A stretch of DNA of 29,015 nucleotides from Veillonellaceae bacterium. GTDB taxonomy: Bacteria > Bacillota > Negativicutes > Veillonellales > Veillonellaceae. A program made the translations under genes and the position numbers. The DNA is taken from the NCBI GenBank assembly GCA_900765165.1, contig CAAFQR010000194.1, positions 1 to 29,015 of the forward strand, in the 5' to 3' direction. The notes under the pieces were generated by a model. That model was not told the origin of the DNA and made no database searches. It saw only the letters and a program-made list of their open reading frames with translations. Each line of letters opens with the position of its first letter. Position 1 is the first letter of the stretch. Below, in pieces: positions 1 to 6,235 of this stretch.

Positions 1-39
1 CATACCGGTTACGAAACCATATGCTACAGAAGGAATAAC

Positions 40-69
40 TGTACATTGTACATCGTCAAAATTGTACAT
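40..69 (+). promoter_or_regulatory. Triple TGTACAT motif, possible operator
   Basis: TGTACAT occurs at 40-46, 47-53 and 63-69, each containing the palindrome TGTACA. The copies are spaced 7 and 16 bases apart and lie just upstream of a promoter-like pair at 77-104. Phased copies of a palindromic hexamer before a promoter suggest a regulator binding site. No regulator is known, and the surrounding DNA is AT-rich, so chance is possible. Confidence 0.3.
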
Positions 70-76
70 TCTTATA

Positions 77-104
77 TTGACATTTACAATCTAGACGCTA
101 TGTT
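77..104 (+). promoter_or_regulatory. Candidate promoter reading into the structured repeats
   Basis: TTGACA at 77-82 is followed after 16 bases by TATGTT at 99-104. The -35 matches consensus; the -10 is moderate. Transcription would start near 111 and run through both structured elements towards the 3' end of folK, on the opposite strand to that gene. No protein gene follows, so if real it would make a non-coding transcript. Confidence 0.4.
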
Positions 105-126
105 CAGGATTTTTTTTCCCCAAGTA

Positions 127-428
127 TGAACATAGTGCCATATCTACCGAGAGCGCGCCGGGAAGTAAATAGCCGGCTACGCTCAAAATACGATGGCGTA
201 GATTTTATGTCACATTTCGCTAATCGCTATGAAATACAAAACGAAAAGTACCTTCCAAATTTAAGCGGAGAAAACATTGCGTCAGCGTAGTTTTCGGAAC
301 TTAATTTGGAAGGTACTGTTTATGTTCAAAGAGTACGAAATGTGACAAAAATCAAACAACCAAGTTCATTGGCTGAACCGGCTATTTACGCCCGTCGTGA
401 AAACGCGTCAGATATGGCACTATGTTCA
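127..428. repeat. Outer inverted repeat enclosing structured element copy 1
   Basis: The 19 bases 127-145 (TGAACATAGTGCCATATCT) are the exact reverse complement of 410-428. They enclose copy 1 of the element at 165-389. The inner half of the left arm, 127-135, is also the exact complement of 98-106 (CTATGTTCA), so two mutually exclusive pairings exist. Bases 98-123 and 420-445 also share a direct match: CTATGTTCA, then a pyrimidine-rich stretch ending TTTCCCCAA. Confidence 0.6.
165..389. repeat. Structured palindromic element, copy 1
   Basis: Nested inverted arms read from outside in: 165-176 with 378-389 (GTAAATAGCCGG / CCGGCTATTTAC); 208-219 with 336-347 (TGTCACATTTCG / CGAAATGTGACA); 247-261 with 303-317 (AGTACCTTCCAAATT / AATTTGGAAGGTACT); and 270-275 with 290-295 (GAAAAC / GTTTTC). 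The apical core 258-306 matches copy 2 at all but three of 49 positions. The arms differ from copy 2, but their partners change with them. A reading frame can be drawn from 306 to 677 across both copies; it begins at TTG without a ribosome binding site and looks accidental. Whether the element acts as RNA or DNA, and on which strand, is not settled by the sequence. Confidence 0.85.
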
Positions 429-537
429 AGTTTCTTTCCCCAACTTGTGCTTAACACCGCGCGCGGAACTTACATCCAGGATTTACCCAATGCACTTAAT
501 AGCTATTTGAGCGTTATTCCCCAACAACAGCAAGATT

Positions 538-762
538 CCAATCGACCGGCCAAGGGTAATCTACGTAAGCACGGATTTTATGTCAGGTTTCGTGAAGCTC
601 TAATAAAGCGGGACAGCAAAAAGCCTTCCGAATTTAAGTGGAGAAAACATTGCGCTAGCGTAGTTTTCGGAACTTAATTCGGAAGGCTTGGCCCACAATA
701 TGAACTTACGAAACCTGACAAAAATCAAAGTGCAATGCAGATTCGCTGCCGGTCAATTGGAA
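538..762. repeat. Structured palindromic element, copy 2
   Basis: Second copy, at a constant offset of 373 bases through the whole middle and inner part. Arms: 534-550 with 748-764 (GATTCCAATCGACCGGC against GCCGGTCAATTGGAATC, one mismatch); 581-592 with 709-720 (TGTCAGGTTTCG / CGAAACCTGACA); 621-634 with 676-689 (AAGCCTTCCGAATT / AATTCGGAAGGCTT); and 643-648 with 663-668. Relative to copy 1, six base pairs in the middle and inner stems differ on both sides and still pair. The outer stem has an almost wholly different sequence. The right outer arm runs into the last codons and stop of folK. Confidence 0.85.
616..689 (-). terminator. Possible terminator for the fol operon (inner hairpin of copy 2)
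   Basis: Read on the minus strand, the inner hairpin of copy 2 ends in GGAAGGC followed by TTTTT (complement of 618-622). That is the layout of an intrinsic terminator downstream of folK. Copy 1 on the same strand ends in GGTACTTTTCGTTTT. On the plus strand neither hairpin is followed by a T-run. The stem-loop is far larger than a normal terminator, so termination may be only one of its roles. No other terminator follows folK. Confidence 0.45.
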
Positions 763-1283
763 TCGCTGAGTTGAGAAATGCGCTCAATGATATTGAGACC
801 ATTGCGTTCAAATCCTGGATACAGTTCCGCCAGCGGTATTAACACAAAACTCCGTTCCCACATATACGGATGCGGTATCTCCAGCGTCTCAGACTTATAG
901 TACACCGGCACATGAGCGCCAGTATTCGATGCGTGAACGGCGCGATCTGCCGTGCCGCTTTGACTATCAATTATTTCAGCCCAAACAATGTCTAAATCTA
1001 ACGTGCGAGGCCCCCAATGAATTTCACGAGTGCGACCTGCTTCATTTTCCAAAGTCTTGAGATGCACAAAGAAATCTTCCGGCGCTAACGTCGTTTCAAC
1101 GCGAATCACACCATTAAGGAAAGGGCCTTGGTCCGTATTCCCCCACGGTGCCGTTTCAATCCATGCCGAAGGCGTCACTGCCGTTATAGCCGGATGACGC
1201 TTCAAGCCAGCAACCGCGCCGTCTAAATACGCTTCTCGATTGCCTAAATTCGAGCCTACGCTCACATAATAAATATAAGCCAT
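753..1283 (-). CDS. folK: 2-amino-4-hydroxy-6-hydroxymethyldihydropteridine diphosphokinase
   Basis: Transfers pyrophosphate from ATP to 6-hydroxymethyl-7,8-dihydropterin, the step before dihydropteroate synthase in cytosolic folate synthesis. About 176 residues, normal for HPPK. Visible family motifs are GSNLGN near the N-terminus, ETAPWGNTDQGPFLNGV, GRTREIHWGPRTLDLDIVWA with the two metal-binding aspartates, and a C-terminal IPHP motif. The ATG at 1283 is preferred over an upstream in-frame TTG at 1289; a GGAGGGG site lies just upstream of both (9 bases from the ATG). It is the last gene of the folate operon. Its final codons form one arm of structured element copy 2. Confidence 0.95.
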   Translation of the reverse strand: MAYIYYVSVGSNLGNREAYLDGAVAGLKRHPAITAVTPSAWIETAPWGNTDQGPFLNGVIRVETTLAPEDFFVHLKTLENEAGRTREIHWGPRTLDLDIVWAEIIDSQSGTADRAVHASNTGAHVPVYYKSETLEIPHPYMWERSFVLIPLAELYPGFERNGLNIIERISQLSDSN

Positions 1284-1362
1284 AATCAATCGCCCCTCCT
1301 TTTCACTTTGTTATCACTGGTCTTATTGTTGAATCTAACCAGTTATTATATTTAAAATGTAT

Positions 1363-1725
1363 TTAAATCTGCCCGCGGGTAATGGTCACTTCCGCATAGT
1401 CCAGCATACCTGCAATCGGCACGGACGGCTTGCGCACCGCTACGGCTAAACCAACAATACCCTTATGCGTATTCCACAGTTCATCGGCGATAACCGTTGC
1501 CGCCTTTTCCAGGAGCTTATAGGCCTGCGCCGTAAATAATCGTTCCACCGTTTCATACACTTCCGCATAGTTAATAGAATCGGCCAAATCATCGCTCTGA
1601 CCGGCTGCGGTTAAATCCGTCACGATCGTCACATCTACGAAAAAACGCTGGCCCTGCGAGGTTTCTGATTCCAAATTGCCGTGATGGGCAAAGAACCCCA
1701 TATTTTTAAGTACAATCTTATCCAT
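1363..1725 (-). CDS. folB: Dihydroneopterin aldolase
   Basis: Cleaves 7,8-dihydroneopterin to 6-hydroxymethyl-7,8-dihydropterin and glycolaldehyde, producing the substrate of FolK. The 120-residue length is standard for this small octameric aldolase. The N-terminus has the family pattern DKIVLKNMGFFAHHG, followed by QGQRFFVDV; the middle has SINYAEVYE with the conserved Tyr-Ala and Glu; and the later part has LLEKAATVIADEL and VAVRKPSVPI with the catalytic-region lysine. Start ATG at 1725 has GGAG six bases upstream. That ribosome binding site lies in a 17-bp unit repeated three times in the leader (1724-1774). Third cistron of the folate enzymes, between folP and folK. Confidence 0.95.
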   Translation of the reverse strand: MDKIVLKNMGFFAHHGNLESETSQGQRFFVDVTIVTDLTAAGQSDDLADSINYAEVYETVERLFTAQAYKLLEKAATVIADELWNTHKGIVGLAVAVRKPSVPIAGMLDYAEVTITRGQI

Positions 1726-1774
1726 ACTAATCTCCTCGTGCTACTAATCTCCTCGTGCTACTAATCTCCTCGTA
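1724..1774 (-). repeat. Three tandem 17-bp units carrying the folB ribosome binding site
   Basis: On the plus strand CTACTAATCTCCTCGTG occurs at 1741-1757, with near-identical copies at 1724-1740 (first base A) and 1758-1774 (last base A). On the coding strand each unit carries GAGGAG. The unit next to the gene places GGAG six bases before the folB ATG and overlaps it; the other two repeat the same site further upstream. Tandem units of this kind can gain or lose copies by slippage. Confidence 0.85.
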
Positions 1775-1829
1775 CTAATTTTTCGGACGCATCGTCTCCG
1801 AGTAAGAGCCTCCAAGTAAGCTTCTCGGA

Positions 1830-2663
1830 TTATTCGCCGCGAAGCAATACGTCAGCTACCGTTAATGCCTTCTTGTGCATGGCTACATTATGAACGCGCA
1901 CCATGTCGACACCTTGAATGATACCGGTAATGCAAACCGCTACTGTCCCTTCGTCGCGCTGATCTGCCGGGCAATCATTGAGAATAGTGCCGATGAAACG
2001 CTTGCGGCTCGGCGCTAAGAGAACTGGATATTCATAGGCCGTTAATTCGCCAAGACGCTGCATAACTTCAATGTTCTGCGCGCCAGTCTTGCCAAAGCCA
2101 ATGCCTGGATCGAGCCAAATATTCTGCGGCTTAATACCTTCTTTAAGCGCAATATCGACGGACGCGAAGAAAAACGCCTTCATGTCCTCGATAATATCCG
2201 AATAATTCGTGTCGTTCTGATTGTGCATGATGATAACCGGTACGTTGTGCTTTGCCGCTACGGCTGCAATATCGCGGTCATAGCGAAGGCCCCAAATATC
2301 GTTGAGGATATGGGCGCCATGGCTTAACGCATAATCTGCCGTTTCCGCGCGATACGTATCGATAGACACCGGTACCGTGGACGCTTCAAGCACTGGGCCT
2401 AAAAGCTGTTCCATACGGCTAATTTCTTCGGCTACGCTAATGTGCGTATGGCCCGGGCGCGTGGATTCTACACCTAAATCGATAATATCCGCGCCCTGGG
2501 CAATCATTTCACGAGCGTGAGCCACTGCCTTTTCCGGCGTATTGTATTTACCACCATCGGAAAATGAATCGGGGGTACCGTTCAAAATCCCCATGATTAA
2601 CGTTTTGTCATTTAACTCCAGCGTTTTGCCGTCACTCCACTGATAATTACGGCGTTTGAACAT
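1830..2663 (-). CDS. folP: Dihydropteroate synthase
   Basis: Condenses 6-hydroxymethyl-dihydropterin pyrophosphate with p-aminobenzoate to give dihydropteroate; it is the target of sulfonamides. 277 residues, a TIM barrel of usual size. Motifs: LIMGILNGTPDSFSDGG near residues 23-39 (commonly NVTPDSFSDGG, so Val to Gly here), DIIDLGVESTRPG around residues 60-72, VSIDTYRAETADYAL, HILNDIWG, DPGIGFGKTGAQN, and SRKRFIG near the C-terminal third. The ATG at 2663 overlaps the end of folE by 17 bases, which implies translational coupling. A ribosome binding site (GGAGG within the folE tail) precedes it. The Gly in the pterin-loop motif is unusual, but I would not infer drug resistance from it. Confidence 0.95.
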   Translation of the reverse strand: MFKRRNYQWSDGKTLELNDKTLIMGILNGTPDSFSDGGKYNTPEKAVAHAREMIAQGADIIDLGVESTRPGHTHISVAEEISRMEQLLGPVLEASTVPVSIDTYRAETADYALSHGAHILNDIWGLRYDRDIAAVAAKHNVPVIIMHNQNDTNYSDIIEDMKAFFFASVDIALKEGIKPQNIWLDPGIGFGKTGAQNIEVMQRLGELTAYEYPVLLAPSRKRFIGTILNDCPADQRDEGTVAVCITGIIQGVDMVRVHNVAMHKKALTVADVLLRGE

Positions 2664-3222
2664 AATCGGTTCCTCCCAACACGGCTAGCGCTTCGTCGCG
2701 AAGGCTGCCTGATTCGCGTAATACACCGCGGCATTCCATCGTAGTCACGGTGGTTCCTTGCTGCAGTTCACCTTTAATAAGCATGCACAAATGCGTGCCA
2801 TGCAAACGGACCATGACGCCGTCTGCTTGTAGGTCCCTTTCGATAGCATCGGCAATTTCCCGGGTCATGCGCTCCTGAAGCTGCGGCCGCCGGGCATACA
2901 AATCCACCAGCTTACCGAGCTTGCCAAGGCCCACCACGCGGCCATCCTTCGGCTGATACACAATGTCCGCCGTACCGTAAAACGGCATGAGATGGTGCTC
3001 GCACATGGAGTAAAACGGCAAACCCTTAACAGACACGAGGCCGTTATATTCGGTGGGGAAAATCTCGCCCCACAGCTCCTTGCTATCCTTGCCGTACCCC
3101 TGAAATAAATGTGCAAACAACGTGGCCACTCGTTCCGGTGTCTTTTCCATGTCCGACGCTTTTAGATCAATGCCCAGTGCTTCCAAGAACTGCTTAATGC
3201 CTTCCACGGCTTGCCGATTCAT
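2647..3222 (-). CDS. folE: GTP cyclohydrolase I
   Basis: Converts GTP to 7,8-dihydroneopterin triphosphate, the first committed step of folate synthesis. 191 residues, typical for bacterial FolE. The zinc site is visible as SMCEHHLMPF (Cys and His ligands), with a second cysteine in THLCMLIKG. Other family patterns are EKTPERVA near the N-terminus and GLGKLGKLVDLYARRPQLQERMT. The usual MMRGV-type stretch after the second Cys ligand reads MLIKGELQ, a mild deviation. ATG at 3222 has GGAGG eight bases upstream, placed over the 3' end of the ABC-F gene 12 bases away. folP overlaps its end. Confidence 0.95.
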   Translation of the reverse strand: MNRQAVEGIKQFLEALGIDLKASDMEKTPERVATLFAHLFQGYGKDSKELWGEIFPTEYNGLVSVKGLPFYSMCEHHLMPFYGTADIVYQPKDGRVVGLGKLGKLVDLYARRPQLQERMTREIADAIERDLQADGVMVRLHGTHLCMLIKGELQQGTTVTTMECRGVLRESGSLRDEALAVLGGTDYVQTP

Positions 3223-3234
3223 CTGCAGGACCTC

Positions 3235-4791
3235 CTATACAATCTTCGTCGTCCAATCTTCAACATTCCACTCATCGGTAATCCAAGACTGATAGAATTC
3301 CGGTTCGTGGCTAACTACTAAAATAGTACCTTTAAAGCGTTGCAATGCGTCGGCCAATTCCGCCTTCGCATCCACGTCCAAATGGTTCGTCGGTTCGTCC
3401 AACACCAACAGGTTATATGGCTCCTGCATGAGCTTGCACAAACGAACCTTGGCGTTTTCACCACCGGACAACACGCGCATTTGGCTGGTAATGTGCTCGT
3501 TGGTAAGACCACAACGAGCCAGCGCCGCCCGCACTTCCGCATTGGTCATGGCCGGGTAGGCGTCCCAAATATATTCCAGCGCCGTCTTCGTGTTATTAGA
3601 CGAAACTTCCTGGGCGAAATAACCAACCTGCAGGAACTCGCCATGTTCAACAGTGCCACTAACGGGCTTAATCTGGCCGAGCAACGTGCGTAACAGCGTC
3701 GTCTTACCGAGGCCGTTCACACCGCGTACCGCTACCTTCTGACCACGTTCCAGTACAACCTGTACGGGCTTCGTCAGCGGTTCATCATAGCCGAGCACCA
3801 AGTTTTCCGCTTCCACAACAAAGCGGCTCGGCGTGCGGCCTTCCTTGAACCCAAAGGACGGCTTGATGTGCACCTTCGGCTTTTCCAACAGCTCCATCTT
3901 CTCTAAGCGCTTCGCTCGAGAATTAGCCATGCCGCGCGTCGCCACGCGCGCCTTGTTGCGCTGGATGAAGTCTTCCATGCGGCCGATTTCCTGCTGCTGG
4001 CGTTCGTAAGCTTTAATGGCCTGCTCGCGCTGCACTTCATAGGCCGCCAAGAACTGCTCGTAGTTGCCGGTATAACGCGTTAGCTGCGCCTGTTCAATAT
4101 GGTAAATAACATTGACAACGGCGTTCAAAAACTCCGTATCATGGGATATGAGGATAAACGCATTTTCGTAGTTCTGCAAATAGGTGCGGAGCCACTCAAT
4201 ATGTTCCACGTCCAAATAGTTCGTCGGTTCGTCCAACAGCAAAATGGTTGGCTTCTGCAATAACAGCTTCGTCAGCAATACCTTCGTACGCTGGCCTCCG
4301 GACAGTTCGTTAACCAAACGGTCCAGGCCAATATCCATCAAGCCAAGGCCGCGGGCCGTCCGTTCAATTTCCGCATCCAGCTCATAGAAACCGCGCTGTT
4401 CCAGCTCTTCCTGCCACTCGCCGGTCTTCTCCAAGAGCTCCGCCATGCGTTCATCGCTGCAGTCGCTCATTTCCAAGTATGCGTTCTGCAGGTCCTGTTC
4501 CAGCTGAAATAAATCATCAAAGGCGCCGCGCAGTACGTCGCGAATGGTCTGACCTTCCTGCAATACGCTGTGCTGATCTAAGTAGCCAACGGTGCCTTTA
4601 TTGGACCAAGTTACCGTGCCTTCGTCAGGCAAAATCTTACCGATTATAATATTTAAAAACGTGGATTTCCCTTCCCCGTTAGCGCCGATTAAGCCAACGT
4701 GCTCGCCCTTTAAGAGGCGAAACGAAGCATCGTCCAAAATTTGACGGGCACCAAAGCCATGCGTTACGTGAGAAACGGTTAATACGCTCAT
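3235..4791 (-). CDS. ABC-F family ATPase (YbiT/YkpA-like)
   Basis: Soluble protein of 518 residues with two ABC ATPase domains and no membrane segment, the ABC-F layout of ribosome-associated ATPases. Domain 1 has GANGEGKS near residue 37, LSGGQRTKV and LLLDEPTNYLD. The charged linker (about residues 240-300; ERQQQEIGRMEDFIQRNKAR) is the stretch that in ABC-F proteins contacts the ribosomal P/E-site tRNA. Domain 2 has GVNGLGKTT, LSGGENAKVRL and VLDEPTNHLD. Size and linker resemble YbiT or YkpA more than antibiotic-resistance ABC-F members, but I cannot exclude the latter. First gene of the folate operon; folE follows after 12 bases. Only 46 bases separate its start from the preceding gene's terminator, and I see no clear promoter there. 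Confidence 0.9.
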   Translation of the reverse strand: MSVLTVSHVTHGFGARQILDDASFRLLKGEHVGLIGANGEGKSTFLNIIIGKILPDEGTVTWSNKGTVGYLDQHSVLQEGQTIRDVLRGAFDDLFQLEQDLQNAYLEMSDCSDERMAELLEKTGEWQEELEQRGFYELDAEIERTARGLGLMDIGLDRLVNELSGGQRTKVLLTKLLLQKPTILLLDEPTNYLDVEHIEWLRTYLQNYENAFILISHDTEFLNAVVNVIYHIEQAQLTRYTGNYEQFLAAYEVQREQAIKAYERQQQEIGRMEDFIQRNKARVATRGMANSRAKRLEKMELLEKPKVHIKPSFGFKEGRTPSRFVVEAENLVLGYDEPLTKPVQVVLERGQKVAVRGVNGLGKTTLLRTLLGQIKPVSGTVEHGEFLQVGYFAQEVSSNNTKTALEYIWDAYPAMTNAEVRAALARCGLTNEHITSQMRVLSGGENAKVRLCKLMQEPYNLLVLDEPTNHLDVDAKAELADALQRFKGTILVVSHEPEFYQSWITDEWNVEDWTTKIV

Positions 4792-4835
4792 CTGTCATCT
4801 CCCAATCACTTGTTAATTTCGTTAAATCTTGCGAG

Positions 4836-4858
4836 AAAAGCCGTCCTTAAGACGGCTT
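4836..4858 (-). terminator. Intrinsic terminator after the M20 gene
   Basis: AAGCCGTC (4838-4845), a five-base loop, then GACGGCTT (4851-4858). On the minus strand the stem runs directly into TTTT (complement of 4836-4839). It lies 12 bases beyond the M20 stop and separates that gene from the folate operon, though read-through is possible. Confidence 0.8.
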
Positions 4859-4870
4859 ATTACACGCTTA

Positions 4871-6109
4871 TTACTTCATTGTACATGGATTGCCACTATC
4901 TGTCAAAAAGCCTTGTTCGTACGCATAGCGAATATCTGCTACAGCCATAATTTTAGCGCCAATTACGGCTTCCTTATAGCCATGACTGGACCCGGCCGCA
5001 TCAGTAAAAGCAGGCGTATGAATTTCAAGACCATTGCCAATATTCAGCGTGGGCTGCACCGTCGGCACATCATGAGACACATTGCCTACGTCCGTACTGC
5101 CATCGGCTTCGTCTTCCGGCAATAACCGCGGCGTGTGACCAAATTCAGTCATTACGTCGCCAACAATCTTGCGCAGTGTCAAATCCTCGCGCATTTCCTT
5201 GAACAGCGGTTCATAGTGATGCATATCAACGCTGGCACCGATTTGGTCTGCTGCATCCTGCGCCGCAAAGCGAATAGCCGGCAACACCGTATTTTCCAAA
5301 TAATCTACCGTATGGGCGCGCACGGTTAAGCGCACCGTTGCCGTGTCAGGGATAACATTCGGTGCTTTCCCCGCATCAGTAAAGATGGCGCCAACAACTG
5401 CCTTCGGGCCCATTTCAATTTTAATGTCCATAACGGCCCGGTAAAATAAAACAGCGGCGTCTAAGGCATTAATGCCTCGATCTGTTAAGGACGCCACATG
5501 GGCAGAACGGCCGTGGAAGGTCACTTCCAGCGGATGCGTGGCCAACGACGTGCCGCCTAATTCGTCACAGCCACCGGGATGGATGATAAGCGCTGCCTTA
5601 TACGGTTTAAACAAACCGGCTTCGCTCATAAACACCTTGCCACCTACGGTTTCCTCCGCCGGACAGCCGAAGAAGGTGGTATGTGCTTCCGGCACGGCTT
5701 CTTTGAAGCCTAAGGCGGCACCAACACTCATCATGGCAATGAGATTATGACCGCAGCCATGACCAAGACCAGGCAATGCATCGTACTCGCCTAAGAAAGC
5801 CATGTTGTACGATGTTGCTAAATCCGCTGTACCAGTCGAGGCAGTATCAATCGGTGCGTCATAGGTCATAGGCACACCAGCATCTGCCCGCAATGCGGTC
5901 TTCAAAATAGGGTATTTCCCGTTTTCGCTTAAATCGGTCGTAACGGTAAAGCCATAATCTTCTAAAAACTCACCAACGGCCTTCATCGCCAGTTGTTCCT
6001 GACCACCCAGCTCCGGGTGTTCATGAAGGTACGACGACAAAGCGACTAACTCCGTGGCCGTTTCGTCAATTCGTGCTATGGCGCGTTGTTCTCTTTCTTG
6101 CTGTGTCAT
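4871..6109 (-). CDS. M20 family amidohydrolase (AbgB/PM20D2-like)
   Basis: Predicted zinc-dependent hydrolase of amide bonds in small N-acyl or peptide substrates, cytosolic, 412 residues. The metal-site region reads EYDALPGLGHGCGHN, the pattern of the AbgB/PM20D2 branch of M20D amidohydrolases. CPAEETVGGK supplies the catalytic and metal-binding glutamates. The lid domain contains HGRSAHVA. The C-terminal part has STDVGNVSH and GSSHGYKEA with further histidines. ATG at 6109 has AGGAG nine bases upstream. Members of this branch cleave p-aminobenzoyl-glutamate or dipeptides; the neighbouring folate operon makes the first tempting, but the gene has its own terminator and the substrate is not shown by the sequence. 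Confidence 0.88.
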   Translation of the reverse strand: MTQQEREQRAIARIDETATELVALSSYLHEHPELGGQEQLAMKAVGEFLEDYGFTVTTDLSENGKYPILKTALRADAGVPMTYDAPIDTASTGTADLATSYNMAFLGEYDALPGLGHGCGHNLIAMMSVGAALGFKEAVPEAHTTFFGCPAEETVGGKVFMSEAGLFKPYKAALIIHPGGCDELGGTSLATHPLEVTFHGRSAHVASLTDRGINALDAAVLFYRAVMDIKIEMGPKAVVGAIFTDAGKAPNVIPDTATVRLTVRAHTVDYLENTVLPAIRFAAQDAADQIGASVDMHHYEPLFKEMREDLTLRKIVGDVMTEFGHTPRLLPEDEADGSTDVGNVSHDVPTVQPTLNIGNGLEIHTPAFTDAAGSSHGYKEAVIGAKIMAVADIRYAYEQGFLTDSGNPCTMK

Positions 6110-6181
6110 CGTCGTAACTCCTTTATATACTACATCTAAAACTCATAATAGCTTCTAACGTTAATACTAACATAGTCAATC

Positions 6182-6225
6182 AAAAAAGAATAGCGATTCA
6201 CCGCCCAAAGAACAGCAAATCGCTA
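6182..6225 (-). terminator. Intrinsic terminator after ldcA
   Basis: TAGCGATT (6191-6198) pairs with AATCGCTA (6218-6225) across a 19-base loop. On the minus strand the stem is followed by TTCTTTTTT. It ends the opp-ldcA transcript just upstream of the M20 gene. Confidence 0.75.
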
Positions 6226-6235
6226 CTATACATTT

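Noticed and set aside
1..129. Tail of a gene entering from the left edge
   Set aside because: All three plus-strand frames are open for some distance, but none gives a recognisable C-terminus; the minus-strand ATG at 1-3 has no ribosome binding site.
306..677. Open frame of 123 codons across the two structured elements
   Set aside because: It starts at TTG without a ribosome binding site. Its ends lie inside the repeated palindromes, and its composition shows no domain. The paired structure explains the sequence better.
165..762. Integron attC sites
   Set aside because: The copies are imperfect palindromes, but the RYYYAAC and GTTRRRY core sites are not at the ends, no cassette genes lie between them, and no integrase is present.
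165..762. Insertion sequence or IS200/IS605-type remnant
   Set aside because: GGAG and GTAG tetranucleotides flank the core hairpin, but no transposase gene, target-site duplication or terminal repeat was found.
1775..1829. Short leader peptide gene before folB (ATG CGT CCG AAA AAT TAG on the minus strand)
   Set aside because: Only five codons, and an upstream GGAG can arise by chance in this repeat-rich leader.
2865..3116. Second reading frame inside folE on the same strand
   Set aside because: It lies wholly within a clear folE gene, lacks a ribosome binding site and has no recognisable domain.
4792..4835. Folate (THF) riboswitch before the folate operon
   Set aside because: Only about 46 bases separate the terminator from the ABC-F start, too short for a known THF riboswitch, and no matching motif is visible.
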